Origin: Catalinimonas sp038039535
GTDB lineage: Bacteria > Bacteroidota > Bacteroidia > Cytophagales > Cyclobacteriaceae
Direction: 5' to 3'
Assembly (NCBI RefSeq): GCF_038039535.1
Contig: NZ_JBBPHP010000028.1
Location: forward strand, 24,083-88,082
DNA length: 64,000 nucleotides
Below, in pieces: positions 27,210 to 36,184 of the stretch. Each line of letters begins with the position of its first letter. Positions within the stretch are counted from its first letter, which is position 1. The notes under the pieces were generated by a model. The model ran no database searches. It saw only the letters and a program-made list of their open reading frames with translations, and had not been told where the DNA came from. Position numbers and translations under genes: made by a program.

Positions 27210-28070
27210 TCAGAGGTTTAAAGATCTTAGCACACTGATGGCTTTTAAATAGCCGGATTTTAAATTTTCTTTCCCTTCAGATTCTGTTTTTATTGACAAA
27301 ACGGGCAAATTATTACCATAAATGTCGGAATGTAAAGATTTCACTTTTACACCTCCAATATCTTGAAGTATTCCAAAACGAATAAAATTCTCATCAGCAA
27401 AACCGGATATCTCCTGAATTAATTTATCATCATACGGAAGGGCATAAAATATCTCATTGATATTTTCACGAATACAGTAATTTTTCAATTGTGTTAATTT
27501 GCCTACTACCAGGGGACTACTAACGTTATTATCAAAAAAACCAGCAAAGTGATACCCTGAGGATTTACCTTCAGTAAAATACTTATGCAAATTAATACCA
27601 GCAGGTGTATAGCCAATTATTACAACTCTCTGTTTGTTCTTCTCCAAATTACATATATACCTGTATACTAATAGAGTAGCGCTTTTGATTCCGATTGAGA
27701 ACGTGATAAAAAAGAGATATAAATCAGCAAGAAAAGTAAAGGATAACTGATTTAATCCCATGATAAAAGCAATAGTAGCTGAAAGAGGGAGATGGATAAG
27801 TGCCAGTTTAAAGGTATAAGCAAATATCTTTCTTATCCTCCTGTGGTTTTCTACAGTATAAGCATTTGCAAAAAGGCTAACAATGATCCATAGAAGTAAC
27901 CATGCTAAAGTAAATGATTTATACTCAGGTTGGGAATAATCTAACACTTCTTGCCAAAACCAAAAGGTAAATTGATAAGAAAAAACAACAGCTAATATTT
28001 CTACTATAACCAGCAGTACTATAAGAGTCTTAGAATATTGATTTGGTCTTAGTTTACTGATCATGTTCAT
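27210..28070 (-). CDS. WcaJ-like N-terminal domain protein lacking the sugar transferase domain
   Basis: A 286-residue protein that resembles the N-terminal half of undecaprenyl-phosphate glucose-1-phosphate transferases (WcaJ/WbaP type). It has about four or five membrane helices (residues 14-35, 50-70, 82-104, 110-133), then a nucleotide-binding-like domain starting KQRVVIIGYTPAGINL at about 147 and ending near residue 265 with NNLPVLSIKTE. The C-terminal bacterial sugar transferase domain of about 200 residues, which carries the catalysis in WcaJ, is absent: the frame ends in a clean stop only 35 bases from the terminator. It could be a remnant or a separate regulatory protein. An AT-rich, gene-poor stretch of about 690 bases lies upstream. 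Confidence 0.75.
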   Translation of the reverse strand: MNMISKLRPNQYSKTLIVLLVIVEILAVVFSYQFTFWFWQEVLDYSQPEYKSFTLAWLLLWIIVSLFANAYTVENHRRIRKIFAYTFKLALIHLPLSATIAFIMGLNQLSFTFLADLYLFFITFSIGIKSATLLVYRYICNLEKNKQRVVIIGYTPAGINLHKYFTEGKSSGYHFAGFFDNNVSSPLVVGKLTQLKNYCIRENINEIFYALPYDDKLIQEISGFADENFIRFGILQDIGGVKVKSLHSDIYGNNLPVLSIKTESEGKENLKSGYLKAISVLRSLNL

Positions 28071-28703
28071 TGAAAAAAAGGGTTAATATTATTAGTTAAA
28101 AAAATATGCAATCATCAGTCAAAAAATATGTCAACTTTTTATTAAATAAATAATATATAAAAAGGCAGCATTATTTAATTTTTAATTCAACAATATTCAT
28201 TAATGCATTCATTTAAGACAAAAATAAAAAAAAAGAAGAATATTACATCATGATTTGTAAAAAATTTTAAGAAAAATATTATAATTATACAATAAAGCAC
28301 ATCTTATCAGCTTTCTAGACATATTTTTAAAAACATCATTTATCATTATTATTGAATTGAACAGAACGCCTTAAAAAACAAATTTTATTGAAAAAAATTC
28401 AACCAAAAAGTAATTGTAGTATATTGAATTAAATAAAATCTTATTAAAACCATTTTATTTTTAAACTAACATCTCTTAAAACTTCCATCTAGTCACAGAT
28501 TTGACTATTTCTGTTTGAAAGCTTAGTTTAAAGTGAAAAAGTCTACTCTCTAATTGCTATTTTTATTACCAAAAAAAATAAGAGTAATTCAAATCACTTA
28601 TTACATATGTTAATTTGTACACATATCATGCAAAAGGTAACTTACTTTTATAAAATTTAATTTTTCTCATTCAACCCACTATTCATCCCTCCTTCTTTGA
28701 TAA
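28071..28703. other. AT-rich gene-free stretch
   Basis: About 630 bases of strongly AT-rich DNA without a convincing gene on either strand. It must contain the promoter of the WcaJ-like gene on the minus strand (AAAAAGTTGAC on that strand at 28130-28140 is a candidate -33 region but has no good -7 partner). I see no tRNA, repeat array or insertion sequence. Confidence 0.6.
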
Positions 28704-28727
28704 ATAAAAAAGCCGGACAAGCCGGCT
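28704..28727 (-). terminator. Rho-independent terminator after rseP
   Basis: AGCCGG and CCGGCT (28711-28716 and 28722-28727) form a 6-bp GC-rich stem; on the minus strand it is followed by a run of T. It closes the GH3-dxr-rseP transcript. Confidence 0.8.
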
Positions 28728-28764
28728 CTATTTGATATTATGTTGTTGTAAATTTAGTAATTGA

Positions 28765-30108
28765 TTAGAAGATGACTTTAAAAATATCGTTAAAGATGGC
28801 AAAAGTCATTAGAGACAGTAAAAGTACCATTCCAACCTTTTGAGCTCCTTCTAGAAACTTATCAGAAGGTTTTCTTCCGGAAATAATTTCATAGGTAAGA
28901 AATGTAACGTGCCCTCCATCCAATGCTGGTATGGGCAGGAAGTTCATAAACGCAAGTACCATTGATAATAGGCCAGTAATACGCCAGAAACGGTACCAAT
29001 CCCATGTACCTCCAAATATTTGGGCTATACCTATTGGGCCACTCAGCGATTTAGAAGCGGATACTTCTCCGCTGAAAATCTTCCCTAATGCCTTGATATT
29101 GATCCATACGACTTCAAATGCTTCCGTTGTACCTTTGGGAATTGCCTGGGCTAAGGTATAATCAGTTAAAGCCAAATCAACGAGACGCTCGGTATAAAAG
29201 CCTAAAGTACCATCTTCAGTTACCTCTGCATTCAATGTTACTGGATAATTGGCAGACTGTTCAGTATTTACATCGTCACCTCTTAAGACCTTTAAAGTTA
29301 CTTCCTTACCGGCATTCTGAAGAAGTGCACTTTGCAATTCGTCAAAATAAGTAATTGCCTGATCGTTTACGCCTACAATCTGATCACCTGCCTGAAGACC
29401 TGCCTCATCTGCATTACTTCCTTTTTCAACTTTCGTTACCTTATAAGGAAACCTGTAGTCAATAAAATTGGAAGCAGACTCTTTATCCGACAATTTATCA
29501 ATGAACCCACTTGGTATATGAACTTCAAGTATCTGTCCATTTCTTTCCACAGTATAGTAGCTACTATCCCCCAAAAATACATCTGCACCTACCAGATCCG
29601 GGAATCCTCTGTAATCTTGGCCATTCACTTTTACGATTTTATCTCCTGTTTCAAGACCAATTTCTTTACCCAAATCATAAGCTACGATGCCATGCTCTAA
29701 AATCTCTTCTTTAGGCACGTAAGACTCACCATATTGATAGGTTATTAAAATAAAGATGATAATACCAGTAATAACATTTACAATGATACCGCCCATCATT
29801 ACGATAAGTCTCTGCCAGGCAGGTTTTGCCCTGAATTCCCACTCTTGTGGCTCTTCACTTAGTTTTTCAGTATCCAAAGACTCATCTACCATTCCTGAGA
29901 TTTTTACAAAACCTCCAAGCGGAATCGCTCCTAAATTATATTCTGTCTCTCCGTACCTAAAACCAAAGATTTTAGGAGGGAAACCAATGTAGTATTGCTC
30001 CACACGCATACCAAAGACTTTGGCAGCTACCAAGTGGCCTAATTCATGCAATCCTACTAATATTGACAAGCCCAGTAAGAGTTGGGCGGCCATCACTAAT
30101 GCTTCCAT
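28765..30108 (-). CDS. rseP: RIP metalloprotease RseP (site-2 protease)
   Basis: A 447-residue intramembrane zinc protease. The zinc motif HELGH is at residues 21-25 in the first helix, followed by GMRVEQYYIGFPPK. Two PDZ-like regions lie in the middle (for example GLETGDKIVKVNGQ and GLQAGDQIVGVNDQ), and the third zinc ligand is in NFLPIPALDGGH near the C-terminus. In proteobacteria this protease cleaves anti-sigma factors in the membrane and clears signal peptides. It starts 6 bases after the dxr stop, in the order GH3-dxr-rseP, a common arrangement of dxr and rseP. No anti-sigma factor gene is next to it. Confidence 0.95.
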   Translation of the reverse strand: MEALVMAAQLLLGLSILVGLHELGHLVAAKVFGMRVEQYYIGFPPKIFGFRYGETEYNLGAIPLGGFVKISGMVDESLDTEKLSEEPQEWEFRAKPAWQRLIVMMGGIIVNVITGIIIFILITYQYGESYVPKEEILEHGIVAYDLGKEIGLETGDKIVKVNGQDYRGFPDLVGADVFLGDSSYYTVERNGQILEVHIPSGFIDKLSDKESASNFIDYRFPYKVTKVEKGSNADEAGLQAGDQIVGVNDQAITYFDELQSALLQNAGKEVTLKVLRGDDVNTEQSANYPVTLNAEVTEDGTLGFYTERLVDLALTDYTLAQAIPKGTTEAFEVVWINIKALGKIFSGEVSASKSLSGPIGIAQIFGGTWDWYRFWRITGLLSMVLAFMNFLPIPALDGGHVTFLTYEIISGRKPSDKFLEGAQKVGMVLLLSLMTFAIFNDIFKVIF

Positions 30109-30114
30109 TAAATA

Positions 30115-31284
30115 TTATTTGATTAATTCTTGAGCTCTAATTCTAGTTAATTTATCTGTCTCCACATAGTCGTTATATTCAGGTTGCGCAATATAAGGAA
30201 CTTGCTCCATACAATGAGCAACTATGTCAGACATGTCTAGAAAACCAATATTATCTCTTAAAAATTCAGCCACCGCTATTTCATTAGCAGCGTTGAGAAT
30301 ACAGGGCATATTTCCTTTTTTTTCCAACGCTTCATATGCCAGGGCAAGATTACTAAAAGTATCGGTATCGGCCTTTTCAAAAGTTAAGGAAGGATAATCC
30401 ATAAAATTGAATCGTGGAAAGTCAGCAAAAAGCCTCTCCGGATAGCTTAAAGCAAACTGAATAGGCACCCTCATATCAGGCAGTCCCATCTGTGCCTTTA
30501 TGGACGAATCCTGGAACTGTACTAACGAATGAATAATTGATTGTGGGTGAACCACTACTTCTATCTGTTCTGTTCTCAATCCAAATAGCCATTTGGCTTC
30601 TATTACCTCTAGCCCTTTATTCATAAGAGAAGCAGAATCAATGGTTACTTTAGCGCCCATATCCCAGTTAGGGTGTTTCAGCGCTTCCTTTTTTGTTACT
30701 GTTTTAAGAAAATCTCTGCTTTTTCCACGGAATGGACCACCGGATGCGGTAAGGATAATTTTTTCTATAGGATTGTGAAACTCGCCTAATAAACATTGAA
30801 ATATTGCAGAGTGCTCAGAATCAACCGGATAAATGTTTATACCTTTTTGTGCAGCAAGTTGTGTAATCAACTCTCCTGCTACTACCAGCGTCTCTTTATT
30901 GGCCAGGGCAATATTTTTACCTGCTTTTATCGCGTTGATAGTTGGCAACAAACCTGCATAGCCGACGGTAGCAGTAAGCACCAGATCAATACGCTGCATT
31001 TCAACAACCTGAGATAAGGCCTTCATACCAGCATATACTTTTATAGGCTGTGTACTTAATGCTTCACGAACATATGTATATAAAGACTCGTCTACTATGA
31101 CTATGGCATTTGGCTGATATTGAATGCTTTGCTGTATTAGCAGATCAGCATTTGTATTAGCAGTGAGTACCTCAACAGAAAATTTTTCTGGATGAGCCTC
31201 TATTACTTCTAAAGCCTGAGTTCCTATAGATCCGGTTGACCCTAAAATAGCTACATGCCGCTTCTCCTCTTCATCTCTGATCAT
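30115..31284 (-). CDS. dxr: 1-deoxy-D-xylulose-5-phosphate reductoisomerase
   Basis: A 389-residue enzyme of the non-mevalonate (MEP) isoprenoid pathway, converting DXP to 2-C-methylerythritol 4-phosphate with NADPH. The NADPH-binding motif AILGSTGSIGTQALEV opens the protein. ANKETLVVAGEL, the metal site VDSEHSAIFQCL and the substrate loop KVTIDSASLMNKGLEVIEA follow in the usual order. The length is normal. It begins 9 bases after the GH3-family gene and ends 6 bases before rseP, so it is in the middle of a three-gene operon. Dxr and RseP are often neighbours in bacteria; the GH3-like gene is the unusual member here. Confidence 0.96.
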   Translation of the reverse strand: MIRDEEEKRHVAILGSTGSIGTQALEVIEAHPEKFSVEVLTANTNADLLIQQSIQYQPNAIVIVDESLYTYVREALSTQPIKVYAGMKALSQVVEMQRIDLVLTATVGYAGLLPTINAIKAGKNIALANKETLVVAGELITQLAAQKGINIYPVDSEHSAIFQCLLGEFHNPIEKIILTASGGPFRGKSRDFLKTVTKKEALKHPNWDMGAKVTIDSASLMNKGLEVIEAKWLFGLRTEQIEVVVHPQSIIHSLVQFQDSSIKAQMGLPDMRVPIQFALSYPERLFADFPRFNFMDYPSLTFEKADTDTFSNLALAYEALEKKGNMPCILNAANEIAVAEFLRDNIGFLDMSDIVAHCMEQVPYIAQPEYNDYVETDKLTRIRAQELIK

Positions 31285-31293
31285 TTACAAGGC

Positions 31294-32793
31294 TTATTTT
31301 TTTGTAAAATCTATCAATAAATCAGCAATCTTTCGGTCGTTTGCCAAACGAGGCACCTTATTTTGACCACCCAATTTTCCCTGGCTTTTCATATATTCTC
31401 TAAATGCATTAGGCTGCAAAGGTATAATTTTCAAATTTCTTAAAATATTTCCTGATATTAGGTCATCGTAATAAGAATTCAACTTTTGCAGGTGTAAATT
31501 TAGTTCTTTTTCAAAGCCTTCCAAATCATGAGGGGGATGAGAAAACTCTACAAACCATTCATGTAAAGGTAATCCGCTTTCTGGATTGACTTGTGGAGCA
31601 ACTGTAAATTCCACTATCTCTGTTTCAGTATACTTCTGACAAGCAAGATTCATAGCTTTTTCCACTTCTTCTCCTATAACATGCTCTCCGAAAGCAGATA
31701 TAAAATGTTTGATTCTGCCGCTTACAACCAAACGGTGAGGATACTTGGAAACAAATTTAACAGTGTCCCCTATTGAATATCCCCATAGCCCAGCATTACT
31801 ATTGATGACCAAAGCATAATTTACACCAATTTCAACTTCATGAATGCTGATTCTCTTTGGATTATCCTGATGAACCTGGTCTACAGGTATAAATTCATAA
31901 AATATTCCAGTATCAAGCAGTAAGAGTAAGCCTTCTTCCTGTTGAGAATCCTGATATGCAATAAAACCCTCTGAAGCGGGATAGGTCTCAATTGAATCTA
32001 TTGGTCTACCTATTGATTCAAATATTTTTTTGCGATATGGAGCAAAATTTACTCCCCCGTACACAAAGACAGAAAAATTAGGGAACACCTCTCCTACTGG
32101 CTTACCGGTTCGCTCTATTATCCACTCAAAATACATTTGTACCCAGGGAGGAATACCCGAAATCAACGTCATGTCTTGAGTGATAGTCTCATCCACAATC
32201 TTGTCTAGCTTATCTTCCCAATCTTCTATGCAATTAGTGGCATAAGAGGGTAATTGATTGGTTCTTAAATATCCAGGTACATGATGATTGACTAATCCTG
32301 ATAAGCGGCCAGTTGGTACTCCAGCCTTCTCATCAAGAGTCGGACTACCTGACAAAAAGATGAGTTTTCCGTCCAAAAAGTCAGATTTACCAGTTTTATG
32401 AACATAACTTAGCAATGCATTTCTTGCTGAGTTAATATGATTTGGAATGGATTCTTTAGTGATTGGAATATATTTAGTTCCCGAAGTAGTACCAGAAGTT
32501 TTAGCAAAGTAAGCAGGCTTTCCACTCCACAGCACATCCTTTTCACCTTTTAAAATCCTGTTTATATAAGGGGATAAAGCTTCATAATCTCTTACTGGCA
32601 CAGCTTCCCTAAAATCCTCATATGTTCGGATATCTTTAAAATGATGATCTTTACCAAACTGAGTGTTTTTTCCTTTCTCTACTAAGTATCTCAGTATTTT
32701 TTCCTGTGACCTTTCAGGCTGCTGACTCCACTGTTTTTGTTGCTTTGCTATATACGCAGCAAAAGGCCTGCTTAAACTTGATCTAATTCCCAT
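31294..32793 (-). CDS. GH3 auxin-responsive promoter family protein
   Basis: A 499-residue protein of the GH3 acyl-adenylate-forming family, named after plant enzymes that join acids such as auxin to amino acids. The adenylation motif YFAKTSGTTSGTKYIPI is at about residues 105-121; SETYPASEGFIAY-like and NSNAGLWGYSIGDTVKF blocks and HFISAFGEHVIGEEV near the C-terminus follow. Bacterial members are widespread in Bacteroidota and their substrate is generally unknown. It is the first gene of the operon with dxr and rseP (9 bases to dxr). A lipid- or isoprenoid-acid-related role would be speculation. Confidence 0.9.
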   Translation of the reverse strand: MGIRSSLSRPFAAYIAKQQKQWSQQPERSQEKILRYLVEKGKNTQFGKDHHFKDIRTYEDFREAVPVRDYEALSPYINRILKGEKDVLWSGKPAYFAKTSGTTSGTKYIPITKESIPNHINSARNALLSYVHKTGKSDFLDGKLIFLSGSPTLDEKAGVPTGRLSGLVNHHVPGYLRTNQLPSYATNCIEDWEDKLDKIVDETITQDMTLISGIPPWVQMYFEWIIERTGKPVGEVFPNFSVFVYGGVNFAPYRKKIFESIGRPIDSIETYPASEGFIAYQDSQQEEGLLLLLDTGIFYEFIPVDQVHQDNPKRISIHEVEIGVNYALVINSNAGLWGYSIGDTVKFVSKYPHRLVVSGRIKHFISAFGEHVIGEEVEKAMNLACQKYTETEIVEFTVAPQVNPESGLPLHEWFVEFSHPPHDLEGFEKELNLHLQKLNSYYDDLISGNILRNLKIIPLQPNAFREYMKSQGKLGGQNKVPRLANDRKIADLLIDFTKK

Positions 32794-32810
32794 AAATAAA
32801 ATAACACATA

Positions 32811-32837
32811 AAAAAAGCCCTAAACTAGCTAGGGCTT
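32811..32837 (-). terminator. Rho-independent terminator after rplT
   Basis: AAGCCCTA (32815-32822) and TAGGGCTT (32830-32837) form an 8-bp stem with a seven-base loop, and the minus strand continues into a run of T. It ends the thrS-infC-rpmI-rplT transcript. Confidence 0.85.
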
Positions 32838-32864
32838 ATTATAACTGAAAGTAAATATAATATG

Positions 32865-33209
32865 TTACTTCACTTTATCAACGATTGCCTTAAAAGCATC
32901 CGGATGATTCATGGCAAGATCTGCAAGAACTTTGCGATTTAAATCTATCCCCTGAGTTTTAAGTGCTCCCATAAACTGAGAATAAGATATCCCATACGCT
33001 CTTACTCCGGCATTAATTCTTTGAATCCAAAGCTGACGTATTTCTCTTTTCTTAGCTTTGCGATCACGGTAGGCATACTGCTGACCTTTCTCAACGGCAT
33101 TTTTAGCTACTGTCCAAACATTACTTCTGCGTCCCCAATAGCCTTTGGCCTGTTTTAGGACTTTCTTTCTTCTCGCTCTTGAAGCGACATTATTGACTGA
33201 TCTTGGCAT
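32865..33209 (-). CDS. rplT: 50S ribosomal protein L20
   Basis: A 114-residue basic protein with the standard L20 sequence: PRSVNNVASRARRKKVLKQA at the N-terminus, YAYRDRKAKKREIRQLWIQR and NRKVLADLAMNHPDAF. L20 binds 23S rRNA early in 50S assembly and, in other bacteria, represses its own operon at the messenger. It is the last gene of the operon thrS-infC-rpmI-rplT, 84 bases after rpmI, and is followed by a terminator. Confidence 0.98.
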   Translation of the reverse strand: MPRSVNNVASRARRKKVLKQAKGYWGRRSNVWTVAKNAVEKGQQYAYRDRKAKKREIRQLWIQRINAGVRAYGISYSQFMGALKTQGIDLNRKVLADLAMNHPDAFKAIVDKVK

Positions 33210-33293
33210 TTCTTAGTTAAACGTTTTTGAGATATGGTGGCTTTTCAGCACTTATTACCAAACCTCTGGTGAACAAAAAAACCTGATGGTTCA

Positions 33294-33488
33294 TTAAATG
33301 TTAAGCATATCTTTGATACGAGACTCATCTGACTTGTGCACGAGGGCAGCATGTGTTAAATTACGCTTCCGCTTGGTGGACTTCTTAGTCAAAATGTGAC
33401 TCTTAAAAGCATGCTTACGCTTGATCTTTCCGGTCCCAGTCAGTTTAAATCGCTTTTTTGCGCCTGACTTGGTTTTCACTTTCGGCAT
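33294..33488 (-). CDS. rpmI: 50S ribosomal protein L35
   Basis: A 64-residue, very basic protein: PKVKTKSGAKKRFKLTGTGK then KRKHAFKSHILTKKSTKRKR, which is the L35 pattern. It is a structural part of the large ribosomal subunit. It lies 44 bases downstream of infC and 84 bases upstream of rplT, in the classical IF3-L35-L20 order. Confidence 0.98.
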   Translation of the reverse strand: MPKVKTKSGAKKRFKLTGTGKIKRKHAFKSHILTKKSTKRKRNLTHAALVHKSDESRIKDMLNI

Positions 33489-33532
33489 CTTTACTTATTT
33501 ATATGATTAATTATAATAAAAGACTAGAGATA

Positions 33533-34090
33533 TTAACTTTTAGCTTTTTGAGGTTTGGGTGCCATCATTACCGTCATACGCTTTCCTACCAATTTTGGCA
33601 TTTCTTCAACCTTACCCAAGTCTTCCAATTCCTGGGCGAACTTAAGTAATAACATTTCTCCCCTTTCTTTAAAGACGATAGTACGTCCTACAAAGTGAAC
33701 ATATGCTTTTACCTTCGCTCCATCTTTAAGGAAACCTTTGGCGTGATTAAGCTTGAACTGAAAGTCATGATCATCGGTATTAGGCCCAAAACGAATTTCT
33801 TTGACAACAGTTTTTTGAGATTTCTGCTTAATTTCCTTTTGCTTCTTCTTCTGCTCGTATTTGAACTTTGAATAGTCAATAATCTTGCAGACAGGTGGGT
33901 CTGCCTTGGGAGAAATCTCTACCAGATCCAGATTCTGATTCTGCGCCATTTTAACCGCAGTATCTATATCGTGAATCTCGTTGTCAGCATTATCGCCAAC
34001 TACACGGACGAATTGTGCTCTGATTTTTTCGTTTATCTTGTAAGGCTCTTCAGTCCTTCTGACAAATCCTCTTTTCTTAAATTTGCTAAT
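33533..34090 (-). CDS. infC: Translation initiation factor IF-3, with an ATT start codon
   Basis: About 185 residues when read from the ATT at 34090 (codon 34088-34090). A start at the internal ATG (33949) would give only 138 residues and would cut off the conserved N-domain: the missing part encodes RRTEEPYKINEKIRA and ends near VRVVGDNADNEIHD, which matches IF-3 N-termini. In the extended frame TAG stands two codons before ATT, so no start lies further up. A perfect Shine-Dalgarno, AAAGGAGGT on the minus strand (34096-34104), lies 5 bases ahead. The C-domain includes DLVEISPKADPPVCKI and the end KRMTVMMAPK. IF-3 checks start codons on the 30S subunit; an AUU start lets it repress its own synthesis in E. 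coli, and the same is likely here. Confidence 0.93.
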   Translation of the reverse strand: MSKFKKRGFVRRTEEPYKINEKIRAQFVRVVGDNADNEIHDIDTAVKMAQNQNLDLVEISPKADPPVCKIIDYSKFKYEQKKKQKEIKQKSQKTVVKEIRFGPNTDDHDFQFKLNHAKGFLKDGAKVKAYVHFVGRTIVFKERGEMLLLKFAQELEDLGKVEEMPKLVGKRMTVMMAPKPQKAKS

Positions 34091-34095
34091 TTTCT

Positions 34096-34104
34096 ACCTC
34101 CTTT
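34096..34104 (-). promoter_or_regulatory. Perfect Shine-Dalgarno deciding the ATT start of infC
   Basis: AAAGGAGGT on the minus strand lies 5 bases in front of the ATT start. Such a full Shine-Dalgarno is rare in Bacteroidota, whose genes mostly lack one, and I saw none like it elsewhere in this window. Confidence 0.85.
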
Positions 34105-34233
34105 GGTTTGTTAAAAATATATTTTGCAAATATCAAGTAATATTTACTATTATCAAAAAGCAATAACTATAAAATAATACAAAATAAGGCAAATAAAGTT
34201 TCACCATTACCTGATTTTAAAGATAATTAGAAC

Positions 34234-36171
34234 CTAATTTTTTTGTGTTTGGCTCTGAAAGTAGCTTACAAACTCATCAAAACCAAAGCTTCCCACATCA
34301 CCTTCGCCATGTTTACGTACAGACAATCCTTGCTCCTCCTGCTCTTTTTCGCCTACTATCAGCATGTAAGGAATTTTATTGACTTCTGCGTCTCTAATCT
34401 TTCTTCCAATCTTCTCATCCCTATGATCAATGATTCCTCTGATATCATGCTCGGCCATTTTCTGATGTATCTGTTCAGCATATTCAGCATATTTTTCAGA
34501 GATAGGCAATATTGTAACCTGCTCAGGTGCTAACCAAAGGGGAAGATTTCCACCCGTATGCTCCAACAAAATAGCAACAAAACGTTCCATTGAGCCAAAT
34601 GGTGCACGGTGAATCATCACTGGACGATGTTTTTGGTTATCTGCTCCGGTGTAAGTCAGTTCAAACCTTTCAGGCAAGTTGTAGTCAACTTGGATAGTAC
34701 CCAACTGCCACTGACGACCGAGGGCATCTTTGACCATAAAATCTAATTTTGGCCCATAAAAAGCAGCTTCACCATATTCTGTGACTGTATTTAAGTTCTT
34801 TTCTTCTGCCGCTTCTACAATTGCCTGTTCAGATATCTCCCAGTTTTGATCGCTTCCAATATACTTAGAATGATCCTCCTGATCCCGTAATGAAATCTGT
34901 GCAGTAAAGTTTTCAAAACCTAAGGAGTTAAACACATACATTACTAAGTCAATGACTTTCTTAAACTCATCTTTAACCTGATCCGGGCGGCAAAAAATAT
35001 GCGCATCATCTTGTGTAAACCCTCTTACGCGAGTTAGACCATGTAATTCGCCGCTTTGCTCATAGCGGTAGACTGTACCAAACTCAGCAAAACGTATGGG
35101 TAATTCTTTATAGGAATGCGGCTTGCTCTTATAGATTTCACAGTGGTGTGGACAGTTCATGGGTTTGAGTAAAAACTCTTCATCCTCATTTGGAGTTTTA
35201 ATTGGACGAAAAGAATCCTGCCCATACTTTTCATAATGGCCGGAAGTGACATAAAGCTGCTTCTGACCGATATGAGGAGAAATAACCTGCTCGTAGCCTG
35301 CCTTACGCTGAGCTTTTTTCAGGAAGTTTTCCAATCTTTCCCGCAGCAGTACTCCCTTAGGCAACCAGAGTGGTAACCCTGCACCTACTTTTTCAGAAAA
35401 AGTAAATAACTCCAGTTCCTTACCCAGTTTGCGGTGGTCACGCTTTTTGGCCTCTTCCAGCATTTCCAGATACTCTTTCAGTTCTTTCTGCTTTGGAAAA
35501 GTAATGCCGTAAATCCGAGTAAGCTGCTTGTTATTTTCGTCTCCACGCCAGTAAGCACCGGCTACATTCAGTAGTTTTACTGCCTTGATAAAGCCAGTAT
35601 TAGGAATATGTGGTCCACGGCAAAGGTCAGTAAAATTCCCTTGTTTATAGAAAGTGATACTACCATCCTCTAATCTATCCAGCAGATCAAGCTTGTATTC
35701 GTCACCTTTTTCTTTATAATACTTAACAGCAGAAGCTTTGGTCATAGGAATGCGCTCATACTCATTCTTTTCTCTGGCAAGCTCCAGCATTTTTTGCTCA
35801 ATCTTCTCAAGCTCATCGGAGCTGAATTCTCTGTCACCGAAGTCTACATCATAATAATAGCCGTTTTCAATAGGTGGTCCTATGCCCAATTTGATTCCGG
35901 GATACAGTGCTTCCAGTGCTTCAGCCATCAGGTGTGCTGAAGAATGCCAAAAGGTAGATTTTCCTTCGGTATCTTTCCAGGTCAATAACTGAACTTCTGA
36001 ATCTTGCTCAATTGCACGGGTAGCATCCCAAACTTCACCATTTACTTTGGCAGCCAACACATTACGCGCCAGCCCTTCGCTAATACTTTGTGCTATTTCT
36101 AATCCACTAATTCCTTGGGGGTATTCTCTTTGTGATCCGTCAGGTAGTGTAATCTTGATTTCTTTACTCAT
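34234..36171 (-). CDS. thrS: Threonine--tRNA ligase
   Basis: A 645-residue class II aminoacyl-tRNA synthetase. It opens with a TGS domain (ITLPDGSQREYPQGISG), followed by the editing domain with the zinc-type SSAHLMAEAL, then the catalytic core with motif 2 and 3 regions (MNCPHHCEIYKSKPHSYKEL, RVRGFTQDDAHIFC, MIHRAPFGSMERFVAILLEH) and a C-terminal anticodon-binding domain. Size is normal. It starts 13 bases after the TPR gene and precedes infC by 143 bases, an arrangement common to thrS-infC-rpmI-rplT operons. That gap is AT-rich and may contain a separate infC promoter or leader; I cannot define one. Confidence 0.97.
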   Translation of the reverse strand: MSKEIKITLPDGSQREYPQGISGLEIAQSISEGLARNVLAAKVNGEVWDATRAIEQDSEVQLLTWKDTEGKSTFWHSSAHLMAEALEALYPGIKLGIGPPIENGYYYDVDFGDREFSSDELEKIEQKMLELAREKNEYERIPMTKASAVKYYKEKGDEYKLDLLDRLEDGSITFYKQGNFTDLCRGPHIPNTGFIKAVKLLNVAGAYWRGDENNKQLTRIYGITFPKQKELKEYLEMLEEAKKRDHRKLGKELELFTFSEKVGAGLPLWLPKGVLLRERLENFLKKAQRKAGYEQVISPHIGQKQLYVTSGHYEKYGQDSFRPIKTPNEDEEFLLKPMNCPHHCEIYKSKPHSYKELPIRFAEFGTVYRYEQSGELHGLTRVRGFTQDDAHIFCRPDQVKDEFKKVIDLVMYVFNSLGFENFTAQISLRDQEDHSKYIGSDQNWEISEQAIVEAAEEKNLNTVTEYGEAAFYGPKLDFMVKDALGRQWQLGTIQVDYNLPERFELTYTGADNQKHRPVMIHRAPFGSMERFVAILLEHTGGNLPLWLAPEQVTILPISEKYAEYAEQIHQKMAEHDIRGIIDHRDEKIGRKIRDAEVNKIPYMLIVGEKEQEEQGLSVRKHGEGDVGSFGFDEFVSYFQSQTQKN

Positions 36172-36184
36172 ATAAAATTTACTC

